From NCBI RefSeq assembly GCF_003226325.1, contig NZ_PDOD01000003.1, forward strand, positions 372,001-436,000: 64,000 nt of DNA, given 5' to 3'. The notes beneath the pieces are model-generated. The model was not told the DNA's origin. It worked only from the letters and a program-made list of their open reading frames with translations, and searched no databases. Shown here piece by piece: positions 7,328 to 15,809 of the stretch. The DNA is from Salipaludibacillus keqinensis. Lineage in GTDB: Bacteria > Bacillota > Bacilli > Bacillales > Salisediminibacteriaceae. The translations under genes and the position numbers were made by a program. Within the stretch, counting starts at the first letter, position 1; every line of letters begins with the position of its first letter.

Positions 7328-9939
7328 AAACAGGACATATTGTGTTTCATACCCACTGGGATAGAGAGTGGTATTTACCATTTGAAACATTCCGGCATCG
7401 GTTTATGCAAGTGATGGATCGGATTCTAGATGGGATTGATTCAAAGGAGATTGACACATTCGTCTTAGATGGTCAAGTAGCTGCCCTTGAAGATTATTTA
7501 ATCGAGAACGACGATGAATTAAATAATAAAGTCATTGATTATATTGAAAAAGGGCGTTTAGTCATTGGCCCTTGGTACGTATTAGCAGACGAATTTTTAG
7601 TTACAGGTGAAGCATTGATTCGTAATTTAGAGATCGGCATGAAGAAAGCAGAGCAACTGGGTGGCGTTCAAAAAGTTGGTTATTTGCCTGATACGTTCGG
7701 TCATATCGGTCAAATGCCACAATTACTGAACCAATTTCAGATTAATAATTCATTTTTATGGAGGGGAGTTTTACCCGAGAAGTCTGAATTTGTTTGGAAA
7801 GCACCAGATGGATCATCGGTGTTAGCGATTTTCTTGCCTGATGGGTACTATCAACCACTGCTTAATGAGATAAATCCTGAAAAAGCTGTCCAGTCTTTCA
7901 TTGAAAAAGTGCAGCCATGGACAGATTCAGATCAACTCCTGTTACCGAACGGCGGAGATCATCTTATGCCTTCATTACAAGGAATGAAGGAAGTCATTGA
8001 TTCCATTCAAAGCGTTGGCAGTGTTCATTGGAAACAAAGCACATTGGAAGACTATCTTCGAGATGTAAGAAAAAGTTTAGTAGGTACTGACGCTCTGCCA
8101 GAACATCAAGGAGAAATGAGGTCTAATAATCACTTTTATATTTTGCCGAATGTCTTGTCTACAAGAACGTATTTAAAAGAACAAAATCAGCGGATGGAAG
8201 ACAAACTTACAGGACATGTGGAGCCTTTGATTGCTTACGCTTCTTTTATGAACAACCATTGTTTCAGAAAAACCTACTTAGAAAATTCGTGGAAGCTGCT
8301 ATTAGAAAATCACCCTCACGACAGCATTTGTGGGTGCAGTGTGGATAACGTACATAGAGAGATGGAAACGAGGACAATGAAGTTGGAGCAGCGGTTGGAC
8401 GTTTCTATAACAGAGGCGCAAGAAATTCTCGGGATGAGAACAGGGCTCGTTAGTGGTCAGGCTTCTCGATCTCCATTTGACGATGATTTGTATTTTTCAG
8501 TTTTTAATCCTCACCCTTGGAACTACACGGGTTTCATTAAAGGGGAGCTATGGCTAAATGAAGAAGAAGAATTCGCAAAAGGGTTTTATCTCAATAACAG
8601 CAAAGGTGAGAGGATCTCTCCCATTGTGATCAAATCAGAGAGAGGAGAGTTTTTCGCTTCACCAAGAGATGCGGCCCCTGATTTCAAGACAATGACAAAA
8701 TATACGTTTGGGTTTCATTGCGCCGATTTAAAGGGACTGTCGATGACACCCTTTGAAGTCAAATATGGTGAACATGATCAGCTTAAACAAAAAGATCGCT
8801 GGAAGATGGAGAATGCTTCGTTGTCCATAGAACTTGAAAAAGAGGGAACGCTCACAATGCTAGATAAAAAATCAGGTAATAAAATATCTGGACTTATGAA
8901 CATATATTCATCCATGGATGCGGGGGACGAATATAATTATTCACCACCAACCAATGATCCAGTGACGTTCGCTGAGCTAGCAGAGGATCCAGTAGTTTTT
9001 GAAGGTGAGGGCTACTCTACCATGAAGTACCGCCTTTTATTGAATCTACCGAAACAGTTAAATAATGATCGAACAGGTCCTTCCAATGAAACAATTCAAT
9101 CAGTTGTAACGATCTCTCTCCAATTAACAGAAGCCACGCATATGAACGTGAATATTCATATAAGTAATCATGCTAGTGATCAACGTTTACGAGCGATTTT
9201 TCCTATTGGAACTAGTATCCTTGAATCTAAAAGCGATTCTAGTTTCGAATGGGTCACACGCCCTGCTAAAAAGGAAGAATTAGTAGATGCAAGAAAAGGG
9301 ACAGAAGTTCCTGTCGTTGTAGAACCGTCGCACTCCGCCATTATTGGTTATAACGATCAACGTTCTCAAGGCATTGCACTCGGTCAGCGCGGTCTGCAAG
9401 AATATCAAGTGATCGAGAAAGAGCAAGAGGATGAAATTCATTTAACTTTACTTCGAAGTGTTGGATGGTTATCTCGAGATGACCTCCGTACAAGAGGAGG
9501 AGGAGCAGGGCCTCGCTTAGAGACTCCGGAAGCTCAGTGTATAGGAGATTATTCATTTGATCTCATTGTTGCACCGTTTAATGAGACGAAATCTGAATCC
9601 CAATGGTTGAGAACCGTCAAAGAGTTTCGTGTTCCTCCCCTTGTCCTCTCCGGCCATGCTGAATCACAAGAAGGAAAGGGCTTGTTGACAATTGACGATC
9701 CAGATTTGCAATGGAGCGCCGTTCGTCCAGTTGATCAAGGGATTGAATGCAGGTTGTGGAACCCTACAAACAAAGAGATCGTGTTCTTTGCCGAATCGAC
9801 CGCTCGAAACGTAGAAAAGTGGTCTTTAAACGGAGAGAAGTTAAAGGAGATTGACATACGAAATGGGGTATGGGAAGACACAGTTGCTTCTCATGAAATA
9901 GTGACATATCTATTGAAGAGACAACATCCTGATTTATAA
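7324..9939 (+). CDS. GH38 alpha-mannosidase
   Basis: Retaining, zinc-dependent alpha-mannosidase of 871 aa. The N-terminal catalytic domain shows HTHWDREWY (zinc ligands His11 and Asp13), LPDTFGHIGQ with the expected nucleophile Asp123, and HPHDSICGCS with His332/Asp333. Middle and C-terminal beta domains follow. No signal peptide is visible, so it acts in the cytoplasm on imported oligosaccharides. It overlaps the oxidoreductase stop by ATGA and is followed by a terminator. Mannosylglycerate-type GH38 enzymes are similar in layout, so the exact linkage is open. Confidence 0.9.
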   Translation: MKTGHIVFHTHWDREWYLPFETFRHRFMQVMDRILDGIDSKEIDTFVLDGQVAALEDYLIENDDELNNKVIDYIEKGRLVIGPWYVLADEFLVTGEALIRNLEIGMKKAEQLGGVQKVGYLPDTFGHIGQMPQLLNQFQINNSFLWRGVLPEKSEFVWKAPDGSSVLAIFLPDGYYQPLLNEINPEKAVQSFIEKVQPWTDSDQLLLPNGGDHLMPSLQGMKEVIDSIQSVGSVHWKQSTLEDYLRDVRKSLVGTDALPEHQGEMRSNNHFYILPNVLSTRTYLKEQNQRMEDKLTGHVEPLIAYASFMNNHCFRKTYLENSWKLLLENHPHDSICGCSVDNVHREMETRTMKLEQRLDVSITEAQEILGMRTGLVSGQASRSPFDDDLYFSVFNPHPWNYTGFIKGELWLNEEEEFAKGFYLNNSKGERISPIVIKSERGEFFASPRDAAPDFKTMTKYTFGFHCADLKGLSMTPFEVKYGEHDQLKQKDRWKMENASLSIELEKEGTLTMLDKKSGNKISGLMNIYSSMDAGDEYNYSPPTNDPVTFAELAEDPVVFEGEGYSTMKYRLLLNLPKQLNNDRTGPSNETIQSVVTISLQLTEATHMNVNIHISNHASDQRLRAIFPIGTSILESKSDSSFEWVTRPAKKEELVDARKGTEVPVVVEPSHSAIIGYNDQRSQGIALGQRGLQEYQVIEKEQEDEIHLTLLRSVGWLSRDDLRTRGGGAGPRLETPEAQCIGDYSFDLIVAPFNETKSESQWLRTVKEFRVPPLVLSGHAESQEGKGLLTIDDPDLQWSAVRPVDQGIECRLWNPTNKEIVFFAESTARNVEKWSLNGEKLKEIDIRNGVWEDTVASHEIVTYLLKRQHPDL

Positions 9940-9946
9940 ACTTTAC

Positions 9947-9975
9947 GGGGGAGATCATGTTGCCTCCCTTTTTTA
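9947..9975 (+). terminator. Rho-independent terminator after the mannosidase gene
   Basis: GGGAG pairs with CTCCC across a short loop and is followed by six T. The downstream DUF4127 gene may be reached by read-through or have its own promoter. Confidence 0.65.
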
Positions 9976-10030
9976 CATAGATCCTTTCATGACTAGGAAG
10001 GTTCGTTAGATTTATGAGGAGGTTATAAAG

Positions 10031-11545
10031 ATGACGTCTGATATTGCATTATTGCCAGTGGATGCACGCCCGGTGACAAGATTACTTCCAGCTCAATTAA
10101 TAAATGTAGCAGGTAGGTCCGTTCGTCTTCCTGATAAAGAGATACTTGGTTTTTTAAAGGAACCCGGAGATGTCGCCGCTCTGCATGAGTGGTTACGCCA
10201 GCAAGTACATCAAGTTAAAGGTTTTGTTCTTTCTATTGATATGTTGATTTATGGTGGGCTCGTTCCTTCGAGAGTAAGTCCTATTGATCTCTCAGAAGCA
10301 AAAAAAAGATTGAATCTACTTAAAGAATTGAAATTGGAAAACCCTGATTGTTTAATTTTTGCCTATAGCACAACGATGAGATTGTCGAACTCTTATGTGA
10401 ATGAAGAGGAGAAGGACTACTGGAGCGAATTTGGAAAAGAGCTTTGGAAACTGTCTTTTCATTCTCATCGACTAGAGCAAACAGGAGAGCCAGATTCACA
10501 GAGAGTGATAGAAGAGGTAACTCGAGCAATTCCTTCACATATTATAAAAGACTATACAGAAACGAGAAAACGCAATTTCCTTTTGAATCAATATTTATTA
10601 GACGAAGTGGAAAATGAAGTGATTGATTTACTAGTATTTCCTCAAGACGATACTTCAGAGTATGGTTTCAATATATCAGAACAGCAACAGTTGTCTCAGC
10701 TTGCGGATGAAAAAAAGTTATTCGACCAAGTTCTTATATATCCTGGTGCAGATGAAGTGGCAAGTGTTATGGCAACACGAATGGTATTTGAACTAGCTCA
10801 TGAGCCACTCCCCTCATTTTATCCGATATACAGCGGAGAGAAAGGTTCTCTCCTTAATGCCATGTATGAAGACAGACCGATAGCCGAATCAGTAAAAGGT
10901 CAAGTGCATGCTTTAGGAGCTTCCTGTGAAGATGAGATTAAAGAGGCGGATATCGTATTAGCCGTTAACGTACCAGGTAAAAAACAGGGAGACCTAGCTT
11001 TGCAACTTGATTTGAATGGGGTTCATACGGCTGATCGTAACTTAGGAGAATGGTTACATAGGATGGATCGTTATATTAATAAAGGAAAAGAAGTAGCGGT
11101 AGCGGATGTGGCTTATGCAAATGGAGCTGATCCAGCGGTTATCCCCCGCTTATTAAATAAAATTAACTGGAAAGAATTATTATCATACGCTGGCTGGAAT
11201 ACAGCTGGAAATACAATCGGAACGGTAGTCGCTCAAAGTGCATTAGTCTATTTAGCGAAAAAAGAGAAAAAGAACTTTCAAAAGAAAAATGAAGAAGTTC
11301 TCGTCCTTCGCATGCTCGAAGATTATTTATATCAGACGGTAATAAGAAAAATTGTAAGAGAAACTGCACCAGAAGGAGAAAAATCCGTTGACCTCGAAGG
11401 TAGAGTATCAAGGATATTTTTAGAAAGATCGCAAGAATGGCTTATGACGAATGATATGAACCAATTTCTTATTTCTGATGTGCATTTACCTTGGAAACGA
11501 ACGTTTGAGATCGGCTTTCTTGTTCAGCAAAGAAAGGATGAATGA
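10031..11545 (+). CDS. DUF4127 family protein
   Basis: A 504-aa protein with the features of the uncharacterised DUF4127 family. These are an N-terminal LLPVDARPVTRLLP segment, LSIDMLIYGGLVPSR, an acidic QDDTSEYGFN stretch, the YPGADEVASVMATR motif, and VADVAYANGADPA later on. There is no signal peptide or membrane segment, so it is cytoplasmic. The many conserved Asp residues suggest an enzyme, but no reaction can be named. It starts after AGGAGG at about 10018 and is nearly joined to the next ROK gene (3-nt gap). Association with GH38, ROK and nanE suggests a step in amino-sugar or mannoside breakdown. Confidence 0.75.
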   Translation: MTSDIALLPVDARPVTRLLPAQLINVAGRSVRLPDKEILGFLKEPGDVAALHEWLRQQVHQVKGFVLSIDMLIYGGLVPSRVSPIDLSEAKKRLNLLKELKLENPDCLIFAYSTTMRLSNSYVNEEEKDYWSEFGKELWKLSFHSHRLEQTGEPDSQRVIEEVTRAIPSHIIKDYTETRKRNFLLNQYLLDEVENEVIDLLVFPQDDTSEYGFNISEQQQLSQLADEKKLFDQVLIYPGADEVASVMATRMVFELAHEPLPSFYPIYSGEKGSLLNAMYEDRPIAESVKGQVHALGASCEDEIKEADIVLAVNVPGKKQGDLALQLDLNGVHTADRNLGEWLHRMDRYINKGKEVAVADVAYANGADPAVIPRLLNKINWKELLSYAGWNTAGNTIGTVVAQSALVYLAKKEKKNFQKKNEEVLVLRMLEDYLYQTVIRKIVRETAPEGEKSVDLEGRVSRIFLERSQEWLMTNDMNQFLISDVHLPWKRTFEIGFLVQQRKDE

Positions 11546-11548
11546 TGC

Positions 11549-12451
11549 GTGACTATGGAAAAAAACAGAATTGGCATTGATATTGGAGGAACGTCGATCA
11601 AAGCGGGGGTTATAGCTCCTAATGGTCATATGCTTGCCCATAGAGAAACGGCTACTCCGTTAAACCCTCATCAAGGAATGGATCAAATTAAAGGGTTAAT
11701 CGGCGAATGGCTATCTAATAGTGAAACTACTATTGGTGTGGCGGCCCCTGGACCAATGGATTTGGCTCATGGCACATTCTTAGACCCGCCTAATTTAAAA
11801 GGGTGGCATGGATACTGTTTCGTTGACCAGTTTGAAAAAAAGATCGGAAAGGCATGCTTATTTGAAAATGATGCGAACGCAGCCGCCGTGGGGGAGTACT
11901 TTGCGGGAGCTGGGAAAGACGCTCAAAGCATGGCTTATATTACGATCAGTACAGGTATTGGTGCTGGAATTGTACTGAATGGGCAGCTACTAACGGGAGC
12001 ACAATTCAGTGCTGGGGAAGTAGGGAATATGATTATTTCAGGTGAAGGCCCTACACAAGAAGGATTAAATACAGGCTCGTGGGAGTCGTTAGCTTCTGGA
12101 ACAGCCATCAAGAAGCGAATTCAGGAACTATACCATTCTGATGGGGGCGCGCAAGAATTGCTCATGCGTGTGAATAAGGGAGAAATAGAGGCTATCGAAC
12201 TTTTTCAAGAATGGATCGGATATTTAGCTGCTGGAATCGCTAACCTGATTCATGTTGTCAACCCTGCTGTCATTGTACTAGGGGGAGGAGTGATGCAAGG
12301 AAAAGATGTGATTCTTCCTGCATTAGTCCCGGCGGTCAAAGAGAGAGTGTACGCAAGCTTAGCAGACTCCATTGATATTCGCCCGGCCCTGTTGAGCACA
12401 AAAGCTGGTGTCGTAGGTGCATCTTATTTACCGCATGTTAAAAGACTTTAG
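11549..12451 (+). CDS. ROK family protein (sugar kinase-like), second in operon
   Basis: It starts with the phosphate-binding motif IGIDIGGTSIKAGV and has ENDANAAAVGEYFAG and VLGGGVMQG stretches typical of ROK kinases. Unlike the first ROK gene it lacks the Cys-rich zinc motif: the corresponding segment is EGLNTGSWESLASG. GTG 11549 is 10 nt after AAAGGA; ATG 11555 is the alternative. Zinc-less ROK members exist and are often glucokinase- or mannokinase-like, but substrate is unknown. Having two ROK kinases in one operon suggests two different released sugars are phosphorylated. Confidence 0.8.
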   Translation: MTMEKNRIGIDIGGTSIKAGVIAPNGHMLAHRETATPLNPHQGMDQIKGLIGEWLSNSETTIGVAAPGPMDLAHGTFLDPPNLKGWHGYCFVDQFEKKIGKACLFENDANAAAVGEYFAGAGKDAQSMAYITISTGIGAGIVLNGQLLTGAQFSAGEVGNMIISGEGPTQEGLNTGSWESLASGTAIKKRIQELYHSDGGAQELLMRVNKGEIEAIELFQEWIGYLAAGIANLIHVVNPAVIVLGGGVMQGKDVILPALVPAVKERVYASLADSIDIRPALLSTKAGVVGASYLPHVKRL

Positions 12452-12542
12452 AAATATCATAAGTGATACCCTGAAAATCCAGCTTAGATCATATGGCAAC
12501 ATTCAATACAAATAATTTCATCAACCTCACTATGCAACCTTC

Positions 12543-12767
12543 ATGAAACCGTACATTGGACAAGTGATGACTCATAAGAAAGAAGGAATTATTCGAGTCA
12601 TCGAAAATCTCTCTGCTATTTCAGATGAAAATGCGGCTAGCACAGAGGAAATGTCCGTCGCCATTGAAGAGCAGACAGCCTCAATGGAAGAGATCGCAAG
12701 TTCCAGCGAGACATTAGCGAAATTAGCGGAGGAAATGCAACTGAATTTGAGTAAGTTTAAATATTAA
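12543..12767 (+). pseudogene. Remnant of a methyl-accepting chemotaxis protein (C-terminus only)
   Basis: Only the last 60 or so codons resemble a chemoreceptor. Heptads such as ISDENAASTEEMSVAIEEQT and ASMEEIASSSETLAKLAEEM are followed by the usual C-terminal KFKY. The first 16 codons of the open frame do not resemble the family, so homology begins near 12591. No ligand-binding, membrane, HAMP or signalling-tip region remains. The original strong terminator follows directly. This looks like the stump of a gene deleted when the sugar operon was inserted. Confidence 0.7.
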
Positions 12768-12769
12768 GA

Positions 12770-12806
12770 AAAACCGCAACTTCCATACATTGAAGTTGCG
12801 GTTTTG
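12770..12806 (+). terminator. Rho-independent terminator of the lost chemoreceptor gene
   Basis: A perfect 13-bp stem (AAACCGCAACTTC with its complement) encloses an 8-nt loop and is followed by TTTTG. The flanking A and T runs make it bidirectional in principle. Confidence 0.85.
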
Positions 12807-12944
12807 ATTGTAGTAGTAAAACTCAAAGATAGCGGGGGAAGATTCTTTGATCTTCTGACTTCAGTCAAGAACTTTTGCGTCACGCTCAACCCTGTTCTCA
12901 TAGTCAGAGTGTAACGATTACCTTCCGGGCTTGGAATGGCTAAC

Positions 12945-12974
12945 AAAAAGCTGACCACAGTGGTCAGCTTTTTG
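12945..12974 (-). terminator. Terminator of the GH4 gene (minus strand)
   Basis: The inverted repeat AAAAAGCTGACCA / TGGTCAGCTTTTT lies just beyond the minus-strand GH4 stop codon. It has T-runs on both strands, so it can end transcription from either side. Confidence 0.8.
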
Positions 12975-12990
12975 TCCGAAGGGTATAAAG

Positions 12991-14295
12991 TTACTTAAAG
13001 TTTGGAAGCCAGTCGCCGTGTGCCTCAATTAATTCATCGCACATAGCAACGATGTCGTCCATAGAAAGCTCGGCACTTGTATGGGGATCGAGCATGGCAG
13101 CTTGATAAATGTGCTCTTTTTTACCTGTTACAATGGCTTCGATCGTTAATAATTGTGTATTGATGTTTGTTCGATTCAAAGCGGCAAGTTGTTCGGGAAG
13201 ATGTCCGATGTAAGTAGGTAATATGCCATTGCGATCGACGACACAAGGGACTTCAACACAAGCGTTTTCAGGAAGGTTTGAAATAAGTCCACCTGTGTTC
13301 ATGACATTTCCCCCGAATTTGAACGGTACGTTTGTTTCCATCGCTTCAATGATATGTGAACCGTATTCTTTCGAACGTTCGTGAGATAACTGAGCATTAT
13401 GAACAATTTCCTCTCGCATATCTTCCCATTCCTTGATTTGATTCACACAGCGGCGCGGGTATTCATCTAGCGGAATATTGAACCGATCGATGAGTTCAGG
13501 ATATTGGCTCTTGATAAAATAAGGGTGATATTCAGCATTGTGCTCGGATGATTCCGTAATGTAGTAGCCGAACTTATCCATCAATTCAAAGCGAACCATG
13601 TCCCCATGCTTTTCTTTTTGTTTTTCTTTCGCCCTTTTTTTAATTTCAGGATACAAGTCTTTTCCGTCTTTCTTCACTTCTAACAACCAAGCCATATGAT
13701 TAATTCCTGCGATTCGTTCTTCGACCCCCTCAACATCCATGTCTAGTGTCTCAAAGAGCTCTTTTGTACAAACTTGTACGCTGTGACAGAGGCCGATTGT
13801 TTTCACATTCGTGTAGCGAAGCATAAAACCAGTTAATGAGGCCATTGGGTTCGTATAGTTTAATAACAGTGCGTCAGGACAAACTTCTTCCATATCCTTG
13901 GCGATGTCTAACATGACGGGAATGGTTCGTAACGTGCGGAACAGGCCGCCGATTCCAATGGTATCTCCGATGGTTTGCTTCAAACCGTATTTTTTCGGAA
14001 TCTCAAAATCAATCACGGTACTAGGTTCATAGCCACCTACTTGAATGGCGTTAATCACATATTTGGCGCCTTTCAAAGCTTCTTTTCTATCTAAATAAGA
14101 AACGATCTTAATTGACTGGTTGTACTTTTGAGATAGGTTTTTCAGCATTTGTTCAGACTCTTGCAATCTTTTTTCATCAATGTCATGCAGTGCGAATTCA
14201 AATCCATTTAGTACAGGGACAAACATACAGTCTCCGAGAATATTTTTCGCGAAAATCGTGCTACCTGCCCCGATGAATGTAATTTTTTTGATCAT
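12991..14295 (-). CDS. melA: GH4 alpha-galactosidase (MelA type)
   Basis: NAD- and Mn-dependent family 4 glycosidase of 434 aa. It begins with the Rossmann motif ITFIGAGSTIFAKNI. Expected metal and catalytic motifs are present: LLNYTNPMA, IGLCHSVQ (metal Cys), and GINHMAWLL (metal His). The match to the alpha-galactosidase branch rather than phospho-glucosidases is a judgement from overall sequence. The start ATG 14295 has AGAAGGAG 10 nt upstream; in-frame codon 14325 has no such site. A cre-like palindrome lies upstream at 14356-14369. It is divergent from the galactoside importer, with a LacI regulator between them. Confidence 0.88.
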   Translation of the reverse strand: MIKKITFIGAGSTIFAKNILGDCMFVPVLNGFEFALHDIDEKRLQESEQMLKNLSQKYNQSIKIVSYLDRKEALKGAKYVINAIQVGGYEPSTVIDFEIPKKYGLKQTIGDTIGIGGLFRTLRTIPVMLDIAKDMEEVCPDALLLNYTNPMASLTGFMLRYTNVKTIGLCHSVQVCTKELFETLDMDVEGVEERIAGINHMAWLLEVKKDGKDLYPEIKKRAKEKQKEKHGDMVRFELMDKFGYYITESSEHNAEYHPYFIKSQYPELIDRFNIPLDEYPRRCVNQIKEWEDMREEIVHNAQLSHERSKEYGSHIIEAMETNVPFKFGGNVMNTGGLISNLPENACVEVPCVVDRNGILPTYIGHLPEQLAALNRTNINTQLLTIEAIVTGKKEHIYQAAMLDPHTSAELSMDDIVAMCDELIEAHGDWLPNFK

Positions 14296-14355
14296 ACTTA
14301 TTCCACTCCTTCTATTATTTTTCATATTGGCATTCGGTTATGAAGATAGTGATAC

Positions 14356-14369
14356 TGAAAGCGCTTTAA
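14356..14369 (-). promoter_or_regulatory. cre-like site before the GH4 gene
   Basis: TGAAAGCGCTTTAA fits the cre consensus at 13 of 14 positions and contains a palindrome AAAGCGCTTT. It could bind CcpA or the neighbouring LacI protein. It lies 61-74 nt upstream of the GH4 start. Confidence 0.55.
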
Positions 14370-14392
14370 AAAAACACTAAACAAACATAGAA

Positions 14393-15463
14393 TTAAACTT
14401 CGACCGAATCACCTCTATGTTCTTTAATTGGAACGCATGACTCCCGATATTCAATTCGACAGGGATGGATGATTTTTGCTGGAACCTCTCTACCCTCGAT
14501 CCGTTCACTTAATAGTTTTACTGCTGATTTCCCCATTTGCTCTGAGTAAATCTTTGCAGTGGTCAACGGAGGATTGACGTATTTAGCAATTTCAATGTCA
14601 TTAAAGCTAGTAATAGACACGTCATTAGGTACATTTAGTCCTTCTTCATGCAGAGCGCGAATCGCTCCAATGGCAATCGGATCACTTGCAATCAGAAAAG
14701 CAGAAGGAAAGTTGCCTTTTTTTATCGCTTGTTTCATCAGTTGGTAGCCAGCATCCGTAGACCAATCTCCAATATAAACGTGCTGAGGATTATAAAGGCC
14801 CCGTTTTTCCATTACTCTTTTATATGGAATGAACCTCATTTTTTCAATATTTTCAATGATTCCTAAATCTGACTCATGGGAGGGGGTGTGAGTAATTTCA
14901 TTTCCACCTAAATAGCCAATATTTTTATGGCCCATAGAGAACATATACTCCATTAATTGAGTTGCAGCACCGAAAAAATCTGATGTGACACTATCAAATA
15001 AGTCTGTTCTTGGTGATTCGTCTACGAATACGACTCTGTCATGTTGCGCATAGATTTGTTCAACAATACTACCTGAAATATTCCCAACAACGATGAGTCC
15101 TTCCAAATCAGTGAAGTTCGTTTCTTCTATTGAATCTTGTCCAAGCCTTATAACGGAAGAAATAGTAAAACCTAATTTCACACTTGCTGATTCTATTCCC
15201 CTACGGATACTCATAAAGTACTCGTCTTCATATTCATGATCTTTCGAACAAAAGATGATTAACCCGATAGATAATTTAGGGGAAGCTTCTGACATCGTTT
15301 GCTTTCTTTTAGATGAAGGAAGATAGTTTAACTTTTTTGCTGACTGGAATACTCGTTCTCTAGTTGTATCAGCAACAGACAAATTAGGATCCCGGTTCAA
15401 CACACGGGATACCGTAGCAATTGAAACATTCGCATCTCGAGCGACGTCTTTTAAATTTGACAT
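14393..15463 (-). CDS. LacI family transcriptional regulator of the galactoside genes
   Basis: The N-terminal LacI helix-turn-helix (LKDVARDANVSIATVSRVLN, residues 4-24, with the hinge to about residue 60) is followed by a periplasmic-binding-protein-like effector domain. The effector-domain stretch GHKNIGYLGG is typical of the GalR branch. It is divergent from the ABC operon at 15810, and GH4 follows on the same strand. Start ATG 15463 has a GGAGGTG site. It probably represses galactoside uptake and hydrolysis. A second LacI gene at 21743 closely resembles it, including the LNxDxNLSVADxT(R/K)E segment. Confidence 0.9.
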   Translation of the reverse strand: MSNLKDVARDANVSIATVSRVLNRDPNLSVADTTRERVFQSAKKLNYLPSSKRKQTMSEASPKLSIGLIIFCSKDHEYEDEYFMSIRRGIESASVKLGFTISSVIRLGQDSIEETNFTDLEGLIVVGNISGSIVEQIYAQHDRVVFVDESPRTDLFDSVTSDFFGAATQLMEYMFSMGHKNIGYLGGNEITHTPSHESDLGIIENIEKMRFIPYKRVMEKRGLYNPQHVYIGDWSTDAGYQLMKQAIKKGNFPSAFLIASDPIAIGAIRALHEEGLNVPNDVSITSFNDIEIAKYVNPPLTTAKIYSEQMGKSAVKLLSERIEGREVPAKIIHPCRIEYRESCVPIKEHRGDSVEV

Positions 15464-15809
15464 GATACACCTCCAATCAATTCAAGTAAAATTTTACTTA
15501 ACAACAATTTATCATAGTTTTAATTTTAGTTCAATATGCAAAAAAGTCTGATGACTAAAAAAGGAAATTAATACTTGTATATAACGGTTATTACCTGTTA
15601 TACAGTTGTTAAATAAATTATTAGAAATTTTAATTTTTTACTTGAAAGCGGTTACTGAATCTGTTATATTCTAATTACAGAAAGATAAAATTTTAGTAAA
15701 AAACAAACGCTAGGTGAACGATTTTTACTATTTATCTATTTTAGGTAAGGTGGTTTTTATTCTTTTAGATTTAAAAGGCGTTAAGCCTAATTAAACAAGG
15801 GGGTACACA
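15464..15809. promoter_or_regulatory. Divergent control region of the galactoside operon
   Basis: A 346-bp AT-rich intergenic region between lacI and the importer. It carries the cre-like site 15643-15656 and AAGGGGG before the importer start. No open frame or other clear element was seen. Confidence 0.5.
15643..15656 (+). promoter_or_regulatory. cre-like site / LacI operator before the galactoside importer
   Basis: TGAAAGCGGTTACT matches the cre consensus at 13 of 14 positions. It resembles the site before the GH4 gene, so both may answer to CcpA or to the same local LacI protein. Confidence 0.6.
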
